From the NCBI GenBank assembly GCA_902766105.1, contig CACXCI010000045.1:1-32982 (forward strand): DNA of 32,982 bases, read 5' to 3'. The notes under the pieces were generated by a model that saw only the letters and a list, made by a program, of their open reading frames with translations, made no database searches and was not told where the DNA came from. This stretch comes from an uncultured bacterium. Its GTDB lineage: Bacteria; Cyanobacteriota; Vampirovibrionia; Gastranaerophilales; Gastranaerophilaceae. Below are positions 15,135 through 24,398 of the stretch, piece by piece (the first letter of the stretch is position 1; every line of letters starts with the position of its first letter). A program made the translations under genes and the position numbers.

Positions 15135-16208
15135 TTAAAATAAACTTTGCTGAGACATTTCCGCTTGAATGTTCAAACCCAAATGTCTGTATCCGGCAGG
15201 AGAAACTTTTCTGCCACGGGGAGTTCTTTGAAGTAATCCTGCTTGGAGTAAAAATGGTTCGCAAACATCTTCCAGCGTTCTGACATCTTCACCTAGTGCT
15301 GCTGCGATAGTTTCTATACCGACAGGCCCGCCGTCATATTTTTCAATAATCAATTTTAATAAATTTCTATCAGTAGTATCTAACCCGAAATTATCTATTT
15401 GCAATGTATCTAAAGATTCATTAGCAATTTTCGAATTGATTTTACCGTTATATTTGACAAGAGCATAATCGCTAACCCTTTTTATAAGTCTGTTTGCTAT
15501 ACGTGGAGTACCACGAGAACGCTTTGCAATAGCATAAGCTCCATCACTATCAATTTCAATATTTAAAATTTCTGCCGTTCTTTTAATGACTTGTGATAGC
15601 TCATCATGTGTATAAAATTCTAACCTGTGAATAATCCCGAATCTGTCACGCAAAGGTCCGGAAAGCTCTCCTGCTTTTGTTGTTGCACCAATTAAAGTAA
15701 ATTTTGGCAGTGGTACACGCAAAGTTTTTACTGTTTGACTTTTACCTGTTGTCATATCCAGATAAAAATCTTCCATCGCAGGGTACAAAATTTCTTCCGC
15801 TACTTTATTTAAACGGTGAATTTCATCAATAAAAAGAATTTCGCCACCTTGTAATGACATCAAAATTCCTATAATATCACGAGGTCTTTCTAGTGCGGGA
15901 GCAGAGGTTATTTTGATATCTACACCCATTTCCTGCGCTATAACACCTGCAAGTGTTGTTTTTCCTAACCCCGGAGGACCGTAAAATAACAGATGATCCA
16001 GAGGTAATTCTCTTTTCTTCGCAGCTTCAATTGTTATTTTAAGGGTATCTTTTAATGCTGATTGACCGATATATGTATCAAAAGTTTTTGGTCTTATAGT
16101 ATTTTCAAAGTTTTTATCAGGTTCTAAAATCTCAGGCTTTGTAACAGGATTTTTTTTCTCCCTGATCGTTGTATTTTTAAAATCATTATCATCCGCAATA
16201 ATACTCAT
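15135..16208 (-). CDS. ruvB: Holliday junction branch-migration ATPase RuvB
   Basis: 357 residues. [11 protein letters not shown] at the start, Walker [25 protein letters not shown], Walker [12 protein letters not shown], sensor 1 LIGATTKAG and arginine finger GPLRDRFG are all present. A C-terminal winged helix follows ([30 protein letters not shown], then RTPRGR). It is the motor of the RuvABC resolvasome; ruvA and ruvC are not in the window. No ribosome site precedes the ATG, but an extended -10 lies ~38 bases upstream. A ~30-residue N-terminal addition rich in K, D and E is longer than in E. coli. Confidence 0.97.
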   Translation of the reverse strand: MSIIADDNDFKNTTIREKKNPVTKPEILEPDKNFENTIRPKTFDTYIGQSALKDTLKITIEAAKKRELPLDHLLFYGPPGLGKTTLAGVIAQEMGVDIKITSAPALERPRDIIGILMSLQGGEILFIDEIHRLNKVAEEILYPAMEDFYLDMTTGKSQTVKTLRVPLPKFTLIGATTKAGELSGPLRDRFGIIHRLEFYTHDELSQVIKRTAEILNIEIDSDGAYAIAKRSRGTPRIANRLIKRVSDYALVKYNGKINSKIANESLDTLQIDNFGLDTTDRNLLKLIIEKYDGGPVGIETIAAALGEDVRTLEDVCEPFLLQAGLLQRTPRGRKVSPAGYRHLGLNIQAEMSQQSLF

Positions 16209-16244
16209 AATTACATATTAACACAGATTTCGGTTTTTGAAAAT

Positions 16245-16253
16245 ATTATAACA
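16245..16253 (-). promoter_or_regulatory. Extended -10 promoter of ruvB
   Basis: On the minus strand TGT-TATAAT (16253-16245) is an extended -10 element. Transcription would start near 16238, about 30 bases before ATG 16208. No good -35 is seen. It lies between the lysozyme stop and ruvB, so ruvB can be expressed on its own. Confidence 0.5.
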
Positions 16254-16265
16254 TTTGAACTTGCT

Positions 16266-17705
16266 CTATATAAATGCTTTAGCCATTCTTAGAGTAAAAA
16301 AGCCATGTGTTTTTCCATTCAGAGCATTTCTCCATGCACGTTGCAAAAATCTTTTATCAGCTCCGTCATATAATTTTATTGTTTCTTCGTATATTGGTTT
16401 CATTTTTACAAGCGCAGATTTTTTGTCCTCAGCAGACAAATCACTCATTGACATTATAGCTCTGTAAATATTACGCTTTTTTAATCCCTTACAACCAGTT
16501 CCCAAAATTGTATCAACAGCAGCAGATACATAATCTTTTCTTTCCAAATCGGATTTTAACAAACTTGTAAGAGAGAAATTTCTGTCAAAGGGTTCAACTC
16601 CTTTATTAAACACTATATCAATTATCCCTGTTTGAACAGATTTTGGAGCATTTTCAAAGTTTTCTTTGCCCATATAAACAATTGCATCTATTTTTGCATC
16701 TAATATGTCCTGAGCTAATAGTTCATAAGCTTGAGATTTGGTAATTTTGGTATTTTCTGATAATACTTTGCCATTAATTTTGCTTGTATGCCCAAAACCT
16801 ATAGTCAAGTAACCTTTTGGATGTTTTTCATCCGCCACGCCGTCAAAATATGCCCTCAAGTCGGGTTTGCTGTGCCTCCCTTCTATTCCTATAAGAATAT
16901 CCTTAATATAATGCTTATCCAAACCTGTAACTTTCACAACATCTTCAAAACTGTTTACAGCTCCGGATTTCACGAAATATTTACCGGGGATTTTAACTTT
17001 AGAGCCTACAGGTAAATTCTCTGAAAAATCTATAGTTGGATTGGTTTGTTTTAAGCGAAAATAAGACACTGCGCATTTATTAGCAATTGAAATTCCGTTT
17101 TGAGAATTTTCCGAAACAGTAAATTGCCTTGGCATCCTGTAAAGAATATCTTTGTGAGAAACCCAGTATACGCCACCATCTGTTGTTTTACGGATTTTAC
17201 CTAACTGCTCCGGTTTTATGACTGTCTTATTTGCGATTTGAGACATTTCAACAGCGCTTGTTTTTGAACCAAATCCAAACAACATATTGGATTCACTGCC
17301 ATGACCATTTGTAACGTGTGTAGAAATTGTATTGTATTTTGAATATAACTTGGCTTTATCTGCCTTATAACCCGGTTGTAAAAACTCTGACACAGCTTTT
17401 ATAAAACCGCCTTTTTTATAATTTTTTATAGCTTTTTTTAAATCAGCTTTACTTAATACAATATTATCACCTTCTTCACTCACTCCGTTTGCAACAGCTT
17501 TAAAGGTACGAAGTTGATAATTTGTCATTCTTATTTTATCGGCTGTTCTCCACTCTCCTTTAATTTTTTCATAAATTTTCAACTTCCCGCTTTCATCGGC
17601 ACGATATATTGAACCATTGTTTTCAAAAGAACAACCTTGCTCAATTTTGGCATCGTATACTTTGCCTCTTGCTAATAAATTAACACTTATATAGTTACTA
17701 GTCAT
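16266..17705 (-). CDS. GH24 (T4-type) lysozyme-like muramidase with long N-terminal region
   Basis: Residues ~260-400 contain the T4/P21-type lysozyme pattern: IEGRH, AYFDG, GYLTIGFGHT, giving the expected catalytic E275, D288 and T301. Then FENAPKSVQTGIIDIVFNKG...FDRNFSLTSLL matches the late helices. The gap between Asp and Thr is longer than in T4. This domain cuts glycan strands of peptidoglycan. The first ~255 residues are unrecognised; K and S rich; residues 232-262 (LPVGSKVKIPGKYFVKSGAVNSFEDVVKVTG) resemble a LysM-like linker. No signal peptide is visible, and no holin or phage gene is near. A host cell-wall enzyme, perhaps for appendage assembly, is more likely than a prophage remnant. 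Confidence 0.8.
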   Translation of the reverse strand: MTSNYISVNLLARGKVYDAKIEQGCSFENNGSIYRADESGKLKIYEKIKGEWRTADKIRMTNYQLRTFKAVANGVSEEGDNIVLSKADLKKAIKNYKKGGFIKAVSEFLQPGYKADKAKLYSKYNTISTHVTNGHGSESNMLFGFGSKTSAVEMSQIANKTVIKPEQLGKIRKTTDGGVYWVSHKDILYRMPRQFTVSENSQNGISIANKCAVSYFRLKQTNPTIDFSENLPVGSKVKIPGKYFVKSGAVNSFEDVVKVTGLDKHYIKDILIGIEGRHSKPDLRAYFDGVADEKHPKGYLTIGFGHTSKINGKVLSENTKITKSQAYELLAQDILDAKIDAIVYMGKENFENAPKSVQTGIIDIVFNKGVEPFDRNFSLTSLLKSDLERKDYVSAAVDTILGTGCKGLKKRNIYRAIMSMSDLSAEDKKSALVKMKPIYEETIKLYDGADKRFLQRAWRNALNGKTHGFFTLRMAKAFI

Positions 17706-17848
17706 AATTAATTACAGAAATTTCTACACTTTACTGTTGTAACGCATATAAAAATATTAATTTGCCGGCTTTAAAAAAAATATTAAGTTTTATTTATAAA
17801 AAGGAACTATAAATCCTCTTTTTGAATTAGAGAAAATAGACAATAGTA

Positions 17849-17857
17849 TGGTATAAT
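17849..17857 (+). promoter_or_regulatory. Extended -10 promoter close to a start codon
   Basis: TG-G-TATAAT (17849-17857) is an extended -10 element. The predicted start, near 17864, falls about three bases before ATG 17867, and there is no ribosome site between. This suggests a leaderless mRNA for the 1202-residue protein. Confidence 0.55.
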
Positions 17858-17866
17858 TATGCTGTT

Positions 17867-20800
17867 ATGGAATGTCCAAAATGCGGAGCAGAAATTAATA
17901 AAAACGCAATGGTTTGCCCTAATTGCAAAAAGGTGCTTAAAATCGTTTGCCCAATTTGCCGAACAGTTAATACACAAAATGTTTGTAAAACTTGCGGCGA
18001 AATTTTGGTTACAAAGTGTGCCAAATGCGGGAAAATTAACCTTTTAAAAAACAAGAAATGTGTAAAATGCGGATATAGTAATGAAATTAGTGCAGTTTTG
18101 GGCGAATCTAACACAGACAGTTTTGCAATTGTAAGAATAGATTTTCCCAATAGCGACGTCGTTAAAGCAAAACTTGGTTCAACCAAACTATTTCAAAAGT
18201 TTAGGAAAAAATTTGATGAGTTGATTGCAAATTACACAAATTCAATCAATGTAAGACGACAAGTTGTCAACAATGATATCTACATAATCCGTTTTAATAA
18301 AGATTATACCCTCTCTGCATCGGCAAATTCCGCTATAAAAGCAACTATCAGTCTTTTAAACATTATAACCAAATTAAATGTTAAACTTCTCAAGAAAAAA
18401 GGGGTTGCCCTAAAATGTAATTTTACCATCATGAAAAGAGATGCTGATAAAAACCCTTATGATATAGATTCAAAATATCAGGCAAATATGGTTTATCAAA
18501 GTTCACCAAAAGAAATGAAAGCTCTTGATTCTTTTCAGGTAATCACAGATGAAAGTTTCTATGACGTTTATCAAGGTCAATATAAAATGGAAGCATTGGG
18601 TTCTACTTTGGTCGATGGGGTTATGAAAAGATTTTATGAAATGGATATGAAAGAGTTTGTCAATATTGGCGAAATTTTAAGAAATGAAGCCCTTAAAGAG
18701 CAGGATGATGAAATAGAGATTCCTAATTTTGTCCAAACTGCATTAAACAATCAGGAACAAATTACTCAAAATACATTGAAAGAAGAAAACGAATTAACAG
18801 ATGACCAAATTTATGATATTGAGATGATTAAATTTGAAGAAATCAATTGTGAATTTATAAAAACCGAGAATATAAATGTTTTAGATTGTATTGCGCATAC
18901 CCTGCAGCAAGTACCAAAAGGTATAATGGCAATAAAAGCATCTAATATTTATCAACCTTATACCCTAAAAGTTTTATCCGCAGTAGATCAACTTGGGATA
19001 TATGATAATGTCATACCGATAACCTGTCATAATGACATGAAATATTCCCCATATTCATTTTTCAGAGATTTAATATCGTCAATTTTTGGCTATACAATCT
19101 CGCAAAAAATGTTTGACAGCAATGATTTTTCAATGTTTTCCAGCGTTGATAATTCCGGATTGGTAAAAGATTTAATTACTCTCACTCAAAGACCAATGCA
19201 AAATATGGAAGAAACCAGATTAAAATATTGCGAAGTATTTTTATCATTACTACAGGCAATTCCTAACACATTGATTTATATAGAAAATTTTGAAAAAATT
19301 GACTCCAGTTCATTATTTGTTCTGGAACAACTTTTTGACCATTTGGATGAATTGAATATAAGCTATTTAATTTCGTATGACAAAGATTTTTCATTACATA
19401 AAAAAATGCACTTCTTATTGTCAAGACCATATTATACAGAAGTTTCTCTAACATCTACTCCTTTTGAAACAATTATAGGGTTAGATGTGGATTTCTATAG
19501 AAATGTATTAAATGATTTTTATTTTCAAAGAATTGCAAAATATGCTTGCGGCAGCACCTTGTTTTTAGATTTTGCAATCCAGTATCTTGTTGAATCCGGA
19601 GTTTATGAATATACGGAAAACTCCATTATGATGGTAAATCCAAAAACCATCATAATGCCGTCAGGATTGGATAAATTAATTAAACGCAGATTGAATTTGC
19701 TAAAAGATAACAAGACAGCTATGAAATTTTTAACAATGCTTGTACTTTTAGGTACAAGAATTGATGAAAAAACAATTGTATCACTTGGAATAAAAGATTG
19801 GGAAAAAATAGGCGAAGAGCTTGCCGGAATGGGATATATTTATTCTTATAATAATTGTATTTATTTCTCGAACTACAACATTATACGACAATGCCTGCTT
19901 GAAGTCGTTAAGCCAAATGAAATAAAGGCAATCGCAGAGGAATTATTCGAGAAAATATACATTGAAAATATGCCCGACCCTGTGAAAGCATATCTATATG
20001 ATGTTGCTCAGAATAGTGAAAAAGTTATTTTTGAATGGGAAAAATTAGCAAATATCAATCTTTCAATGGGAGATTTTACATCATATCTGAATTGTTCATC
20101 TGAAATCCTTAAATCGCTTGATAAATATGCAACAAACTGGTCAGATAATGATTTACAGAAATACAAAATATCTTTGTACGAAAATGTTGCAAATAATATG
20201 TATGAATACAATCCTGATGAAACCAGAGAACTGGCGGAAGAAACTCTTGTAAAATTGCAAAATAAAGGAGATTCACAGCGCTACATAAACTTGTGTACAA
20301 AAATGATTCAAGGGGCAATGGCACATGGGGACTATTTATATGCTATGAATTTAACCCATAGTGTTATGTCCTCATTGGAAAATTCCTCAATAGATCCGAC
20401 ATCTCCTGCTTTCAATTTATATTATTTATTGATGTCGGTTATATATGTAAAAATATTATTCAATATCGGAGCGTACAGTGATTGCTTAGATATTGGCTAT
20501 AATGTATTAAATGTACTGGATGCAGAAAAAATAAATTCTATCAATTATTCTGATTCCGTTGTAACAAGAGATGATTTTATATTCCTAATAACAGAATGTA
20601 TCGGATATATTGCATTAGTTGATATCATAACCCTTAAAGAAGATGTTACGGAATTTTTGGATATAACAAAGAAACTGTTACCGTTTATTCCTGATTCATA
20701 TTCAATTTTTATACAACTTCAAAATCTGATAAAAGGTCAAAGTTCGTCAGTCAATGCCAAAATGATAGGTAATGACATGTTTTCCGGAATTCTATATCAT

Positions 20801-21475
20801 ATAATCAATGCCTTTACTAAATATAAAGGAAAACCAAACGAATTTGCTCAGGAAATTTATAAAGCAAAACTTATTGCCCACGAAAGTATGATGTTTCAGT
20901 TTGAACTGTTCGCCGATTTAATGATTGGTTATGCCTACGTTGAATTAAACTCGTTTGTTAAATCCTCTGCAATACTTTCTAAAATAGTTAAATACGCAAA
21001 TCTCAAAGGTATGCACGCTATTTCACATATTGCATGGTATATAATGAGTATTTTATATATCAAAGAAGGGAAATTTGATATTGCATACGGAGTTTTGAAC
21101 AATTCTGACATCCAAATGGAGAAAAACGGTATTACCAGCAACTATATGACAATGCTGAATAAAGTCAATATGTATAAAGTTCTGATGTGTACAAATTCAA
21201 CAGAACAAGCTCAAATATGTATGAATCAAGCATCTGTAATTGTTCAAAAATATAATCTTAATTTTAATCTGAATATTGACATTAAAAAAATTCTGAAGGA
21301 AAATGCAAATAGGATAGTTGAGCCATTACAACATAAAGAACAAAATAAAACTTTTGAACAAACAGGCTCAAATATTCTTCAATACCAAGAAGAGAGTGTA
21401 TCAGATCAAGGAAACGAAAATTCCGTAACTGAAAATGATATTGATATCGTTAATCCAAATGAATTTTTTTCATAA
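17867..21475 (+). CDS. Zinc-ribbon, cyclase-like, STAND-ATPase-like, helical-repeat regulatory protein
   Basis: 1202 residues. Residues 1-72 carry six CxxC pairs (CPKC, CPNC, CPIC, CKTC, CAKC, CVKC), enough for three zinc ribbons. Residues ~80-270 follow the class III nucleotide cyclase fold (FAIVRIDF..., NDIYIIRF where active enzymes have GDxxxxxF, QVITDESFYDVY). Most catalytic residues are missing. Residues ~310-600 match the AAA/STAND domain of large cyclase regulators: Walker B-like TLIYIENFEKIDSSSLFVLEQL is kept. The Walker A place reads IMAIKASNIYQPYTLK, with no GKS/T. From ~640 to ~1130 are helical, TPR-like repeats. The chain looks like a scaffold or sensor derived from an adenylate cyclase/ATPase regulator. 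No signal peptide or membrane segment. It ends 52 bases before glgA. Confidence 0.7.
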   Translation: MECPKCGAEINKNAMVCPNCKKVLKIVCPICRTVNTQNVCKTCGEILVTKCAKCGKINLLKNKKCVKCGYSNEISAVLGESNTDSFAIVRIDFPNSDVVKAKLGSTKLFQKFRKKFDELIANYTNSINVRRQVVNNDIYIIRFNKDYTLSASANSAIKATISLLNIITKLNVKLLKKKGVALKCNFTIMKRDADKNPYDIDSKYQANMVYQSSPKEMKALDSFQVITDESFYDVYQGQYKMEALGSTLVDGVMKRFYEMDMKEFVNIGEILRNEALKEQDDEIEIPNFVQTALNNQEQITQNTLKEENELTDDQIYDIEMIKFEEINCEFIKTENINVLDCIAHTLQQVPKGIMAIKASNIYQPYTLKVLSAVDQLGIYDNVIPITCHNDMKYSPYSFFRDLISSIFGYTISQKMFDSNDFSMFSSVDNSGLVKDLITLTQRPMQNMEETRLKYCEVFLSLLQAIPNTLIYIENFEKIDSSSLFVLEQLFDHLDELNISYLISYDKDFSLHKKMHFLLSRPYYTEVSLTSTPFETIIGLDVDFYRNVLNDFYFQRIAKYACGSTLFLDFAIQYLVESGVYEYTENSIMMVNPKTIIMPSGLDKLIKRRLNLLKDNKTAMKFLTMLVLLGTRIDEKTIVSLGIKDWEKIGEELAGMGYIYSYNNCIYFSNYNIIRQCLLEVVKPNEIKAIAEELFEKIYIENMPDPVKAYLYDVAQNSEKVIFEWEKLANINLSMGDFTSYLNCSSEILKSLDKYATNWSDNDLQKYKISLYENVANNMYEYNPDETRELAEETLVKLQNKGDSQRYINLCTKMIQGAMAHGDYLYAMNLTHSVMSSLENSSIDPTSPAFNLYYLLMSVIYVKILFNIGAYSDCLDIGYNVLNVLDAEKINSINYSDSVVTRDDFIFLITECIGYIALVDIITLKEDVTEFLDITKKLLPFIPDSYSIFIQLQNLIKGQSSSVNAKMIGNDMFSGILYHIINAFTKYKGKPNEFAQEIYKAKLIAHESMMFQFELFADLMIGYAYVELNSFVKSSAILSKIVKYANLKGMHAISHIAWYIMSILYIKEGKFDIAYGVLNNSDIQMEKNGITSNYMTMLNKVNMYKVLMCTNSTEQAQICMNQASVIVQKYNLNFNLNIDIKKILKENANRIVEPLQHKEQNKTFEQTGSNILQYQEESVSDQGNENSVTENDIDIVNPNEFFS

Positions 21476-21527
21476 AAATACAAAATATCAGTTATAAGAA
21501 TTTATTACGTAACGAAAGAGAGGCAAT

Positions 21528-22973
21528 ATGAAGATTTTATTTGCAGCCGCAGAGGTAGCACCCTTTTCAAAAGCAGGCGGTCTTGCTGATGTTGTAGGCA
21601 GTTTACCAAAAGAACTTGAAAAAGATGCTGAAATTGCAATTTTTACACCACTACACGGTTGTATAGATAAAGAAAAATTCGGAATAAAAGAACTTGAAAA
21701 CTCCGAAAAATGGCTGACTTTTGGGAATTATCCCCAAAAATTTAATCTTTATATAACAAAACTCCCCGGAACAAATATTAACGTATTTTTTGTTAAAAAT
21801 GACTGGTATTTTTCTTGTTTTAATGAGGTTTACCCAAAATACTTAGACCCAAGATATGAACATGAAAGATATATTTCATTTTCTCTTGCTGTTATGGAAT
21901 ATGCTAAAGATCTGAATTTTAGACCTGATGTTATTCATGCAAATGACTGGCACACAGCAATGATTCCAATGTATCTTCACTCAAATTATAAATTTGATGA
22001 ATTTTTCTCAAAAACAAAGTGTGTATTTGAAATCCACAACCTTGCATACCAAGGTATTTGGTTTGAAGATGTTTTAGATTTCGCAAATATGAGAAAAGAT
22101 ATTGTATACAACCAATGGGGTTGCGAACATTATAACAGGGTAAATTGGATGAAGGGTGCAATTTTGTATTCAGATAGGGTAGTAGCAGTTTCTCCAACAT
22201 ATGCAAAAGAAATTTTAGGTTCTGAATACGGTGAAAACATGGACTACACCCTTAGAGGAATAACTTATAAATTAAAAGGAATACTTAACGGAATTGATTA
22301 TACCGTATTTAACCCCAAAACAGACAAAGCTCTTATTTCAAATTATGATGTAAGTAATTTCGAAGAAAGAAAAGAAATAAATAAAAAGGCTGTATGCAAA
22401 TATTTCGGGCTTAAATATAATCCTCAAAGACCTCTTATAGCTTTGATTTCCAGACTAGTTGAACAAAAGGGTATTGATTTAATAAGAGATATGCAAAATG
22501 AATTACAAAATCTGGAAGCAGATTTCATATTTATCGGTAGCGGAAACAAGGATTATGAAAATTTATTTATATGGTTATCAAATAACACACCAAACATAAG
22601 AACTTTTGTCGGTTACGACGGGAACTTAGCAAATCTGTTATACGCAGGAAGTGATTTCTTCCTTATGCCGTCAAAATTTGAGCCTTGCGGCTTGAGTCAG
22701 CTTATTGCAATGAGATACGGTTCATTACCTATAGTAAGAGCAACAGGAGGGTTAGAAGACACCGTAACAGGTTATCCTCTCGATAATTCCAACGGTTTTA
22801 AATTCTGGGCTTATAACGGATGGGATATGCTAAATGCTATCAAATGCGCTTTGTATGTTTATACGGATAAATACGTATTTAATGCAATGAGAAAATCCGC
22901 CATGGAAGCAGATTTTTCTTGGAAACGCAGTGCTGCAGAATATTTAAGAATGTATAAAGAAATTAGCCAATAG
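21528..22973 (+). CDS. glgA: Glycogen synthase (ADP-glucose type, GT5)
   Basis: 481 residues, the normal length. It starts MKILFAAAEVAPFSKAGGLADVVGSLPKEL, where KAGGLADV binds ADP-glucose. HANDWHTAMIP, AYQGIWFE, LNGIDYTVFNP, LISRLVEQKGIDLI, PSKFEPCGLSQLIAMRYGSLPIVRATGGLEDTV follow in GT5 order, with the catalytic E in FEPCGL. It extends alpha-1,4-glucan for carbon storage. AGAGAGG precedes the ATG. No other glycogen gene is in the window; the large upstream protein may be in the same transcript. Confidence 0.97.
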   Translation: MKILFAAAEVAPFSKAGGLADVVGSLPKELEKDAEIAIFTPLHGCIDKEKFGIKELENSEKWLTFGNYPQKFNLYITKLPGTNINVFFVKNDWYFSCFNEVYPKYLDPRYEHERYISFSLAVMEYAKDLNFRPDVIHANDWHTAMIPMYLHSNYKFDEFFSKTKCVFEIHNLAYQGIWFEDVLDFANMRKDIVYNQWGCEHYNRVNWMKGAILYSDRVVAVSPTYAKEILGSEYGENMDYTLRGITYKLKGILNGIDYTVFNPKTDKALISNYDVSNFEERKEINKKAVCKYFGLKYNPQRPLIALISRLVEQKGIDLIRDMQNELQNLEADFIFIGSGNKDYENLFIWLSNNTPNIRTFVGYDGNLANLLYAGSDFFLMPSKFEPCGLSQLIAMRYGSLPIVRATGGLEDTVTGYPLDNSNGFKFWAYNGWDMLNAIKCALYVYTDKYVFNAMRKSAMEADFSWKRSAAEYLRMYKEISQ

Positions 22974-23202
22974 GCTTTTGAGTATATTTCCTTCTTCCAG
23001 AGAGAAGAAGGTGCCATATGCAGATGAGGTATGATGTTGTAGAGCATCATGTTCATACCTCACCATACCCTCTTCTGCTGAGGAGATGAAGTTATCTTTG
23101 TCATTCTAAACCTGTTTAAGAATCTTTTTATTGCTTGCCGGAGATTTTCACAACAGATTTTCAACAACCGTCATACGCTGAATGACTTTATAATTTACCC
23201 CC
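22974..23202. repeat. Hairpins and interspersed repeat remnants after glgA
   Basis: A hairpin CCTTCTTC-CAGAGA-GAAGAAGG (22990-23011) lies 17 bases past the glgA stop; it lacks a T-run but could end or protect the transcript. Next is a palindrome with arms GAGGTATGA/TCATACCTC (23026-23061), then CACCATACCCTCTTCTGCTG/AGG and TTTGTCATTCTAAACCTG, diverged copies of the repeat modules seen elsewhere. Bases 23110-23202 show nothing clear. No gene. Confidence 0.7.
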
Positions 23203-23231
23203 TTGCAGAAAAATTATTTGTGTTATATTAT
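23203..23231 (+). promoter_or_regulatory. Promoter of rpoZ
   Basis: TTGCAG (23203-23208), 17 bases, TATTAT (23226-23231). Predicted start near 23238; GAGG (23251-23254) serves ATG 23264 with a 9-base gap. Confidence 0.65.
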
Positions 23232-23263
23232 TGAGATATAGACAAAAAGTGAGGTTTTAATAA

Positions 23264-23503
23264 ATGGATCAAATAATTAAAGTAGCGTGGGATTTAAACG
23301 AAAATTCAGATAACAGATACAAATTGGTATATGAAATAGCTGAACTTGCAAAGAAAATTGTTGACGAAAATCAAGCAAGAAAAGCTCGTGAAGATTTTGG
23401 TTTTGATGATACTCACGAAACCACATATTCAAGAGAAAATCCTGTAGAACACGCTTTGATGGTTAAAGCATCAGAAGCTGATGACAACAGATTAGTAGGT
23501 TAA
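23264..23503 (+). CDS. rpoZ: RNA polymerase omega subunit
   Basis: 79 residues. NSDNRYKLVYEIAELAKKIVDENQ matches the omega core (xNRYxLVxxIAxxARxI), and the tail NPVEHALMVKASEADDNRLVG matches the KPVxxAL.EI..G.I end of cyanobacterial-type omega. Omega helps fold and stabilise the beta' subunit. A long charged stretch between (RKAREDFGFDDTHETTYSREN) is atypical. It has its own promoter and a downstream hairpin terminator. Short length makes the assignment less certain than for the larger genes. Confidence 0.75.
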   Translation: MDQIIKVAWDLNENSDNRYKLVYEIAELAKKIVDENQARKAREDFGFDDTHETTYSRENPVEHALMVKASEADDNRLVG

Positions 23504-23511
23504 TAAAATTT

Positions 23512-23549
23512 AAAAATACACAAAAGCTATTGAGTTTTTGTGTATTTTT
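23512..23549 (+). terminator. AT-rich hairpin terminator after rpoZ
   Basis: AAAAATACACAAAA (23512-23525) pairs with TTTTGTGTATTTTT (ending 23549) across a 9-10-base loop. The T-run on the 3' arm makes a plausible intrinsic terminator. The next gene's ribosome site begins only 9 bases later, so it may instead act as an attenuator. Confidence 0.75.
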
Positions 23550-23572
23550 GTAAGTTTAGGAGTTATTTAGTT

Positions 23573-24382
23573 ATGATGAAAGATACTTTAGATTATATTG
23601 AAACATACACTGATAGTTTTAAGCCTGAAATAGGAATAGTTTTAGGTTCAGGTTTGGGAGTTTTAGCTGATGAGTTTTGTGAATATGCAATACCTTATGA
23701 AAAAATACCCGGATTTGCCAAATCAACAATAGAAGGTCATAAAGGTCAGCTGGTATTTGCAACTATCGGAAATCAAAAAGTTGTTATGATGCAAGGAAGA
23801 AACCATTTTTATGAAGGTCATTCTATGCAGGAAATAACATACCCGATAAAAGTTATGAAAAAACTCGGAGTAAAAGTTATAATAATCACAAACGCAGCAG
23901 GCGCAGTAAACAAAAGCTTCCGCCCCGGAGATTTAATGGTAATAACAGACCATATTAACAACATGGGAACAAATCCTCTAATCGGCGTTAATGATGATGA
24001 TTTAGGAACACGCTTCCCTGATATGTCCGAAATTTATAACAAAAATATGATTAAACTTGTAGATGCTATCGCAAGAGATTTAAAAATGGACATAAAACAC
24101 GGTATTTATATGGCATCAACAGGTCCAAGCTATGAAACTCCCGCAGAAATAAGAGCTGCAAGATTTATGGGTGCAGATGCAACAGGAATGTCAACCGTTC
24201 CTGAAGCAATTGTAGCAAATTACTGCGGAATGAAGGTAATTGGTATAAGCTGTATATCAAACTTTGCAAGCGGAGTTTCAACAAAAAAACTTTCTCACAA
24301 TGAGGTTATCCAAACAACAAACAAAGTCAGAGAAAAATTCAAAAACTTGGTAATAAATTTAGTTGAAAAAATGTATTTTTAA
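23573..24382 (+). CDS. punA: Purine nucleoside phosphorylase (trimeric type)
   Basis: About 269 residues from ATG 23573, which has AGGAG 10 bases before it; a GTG 33 bases upstream is in frame but lies inside the terminator hairpin. Motifs: phosphate loop GIVLGSGLG, FAKSTIEGHKGQLVFA, GRNHFYEGHSMQEITYP, TNAAGAVN, YETPAEIRAARFMGADATGMSTVPEAIVA and CISNFASG with the purine-binding asparagine. It cleaves inosine and guanosine with phosphate for purine salvage. Confidence 0.95.
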   Translation: MMKDTLDYIETYTDSFKPEIGIVLGSGLGVLADEFCEYAIPYEKIPGFAKSTIEGHKGQLVFATIGNQKVVMMQGRNHFYEGHSMQEITYPIKVMKKLGVKVIIITNAAGAVNKSFRPGDLMVITDHINNMGTNPLIGVNDDDLGTRFPDMSEIYNKNMIKLVDAIARDLKMDIKHGIYMASTGPSYETPAEIRAARFMGADATGMSTVPEAIVANYCGMKVIGISCISNFASGVSTKKLSHNEVIQTTNKVREKFKNLVINLVEKMYF

Positions 24383-24398
24383 AGAAATTTTTACATTT

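Noticed and set aside
16266-17705. Prophage remnant suggested by the T4-type lysozyme
   Set aside because: No holin, tail, integrase or terminase is nearby and the gene sits among housekeeping genes; the protein is much longer than an endolysin.
17859-18047. ATG at 17859 opening a 62-codon frame overlapping the 1202-residue protein
   Set aside because: It is in another frame, short, and the zinc-ribbon frame from 17867 is clearly the coding one.
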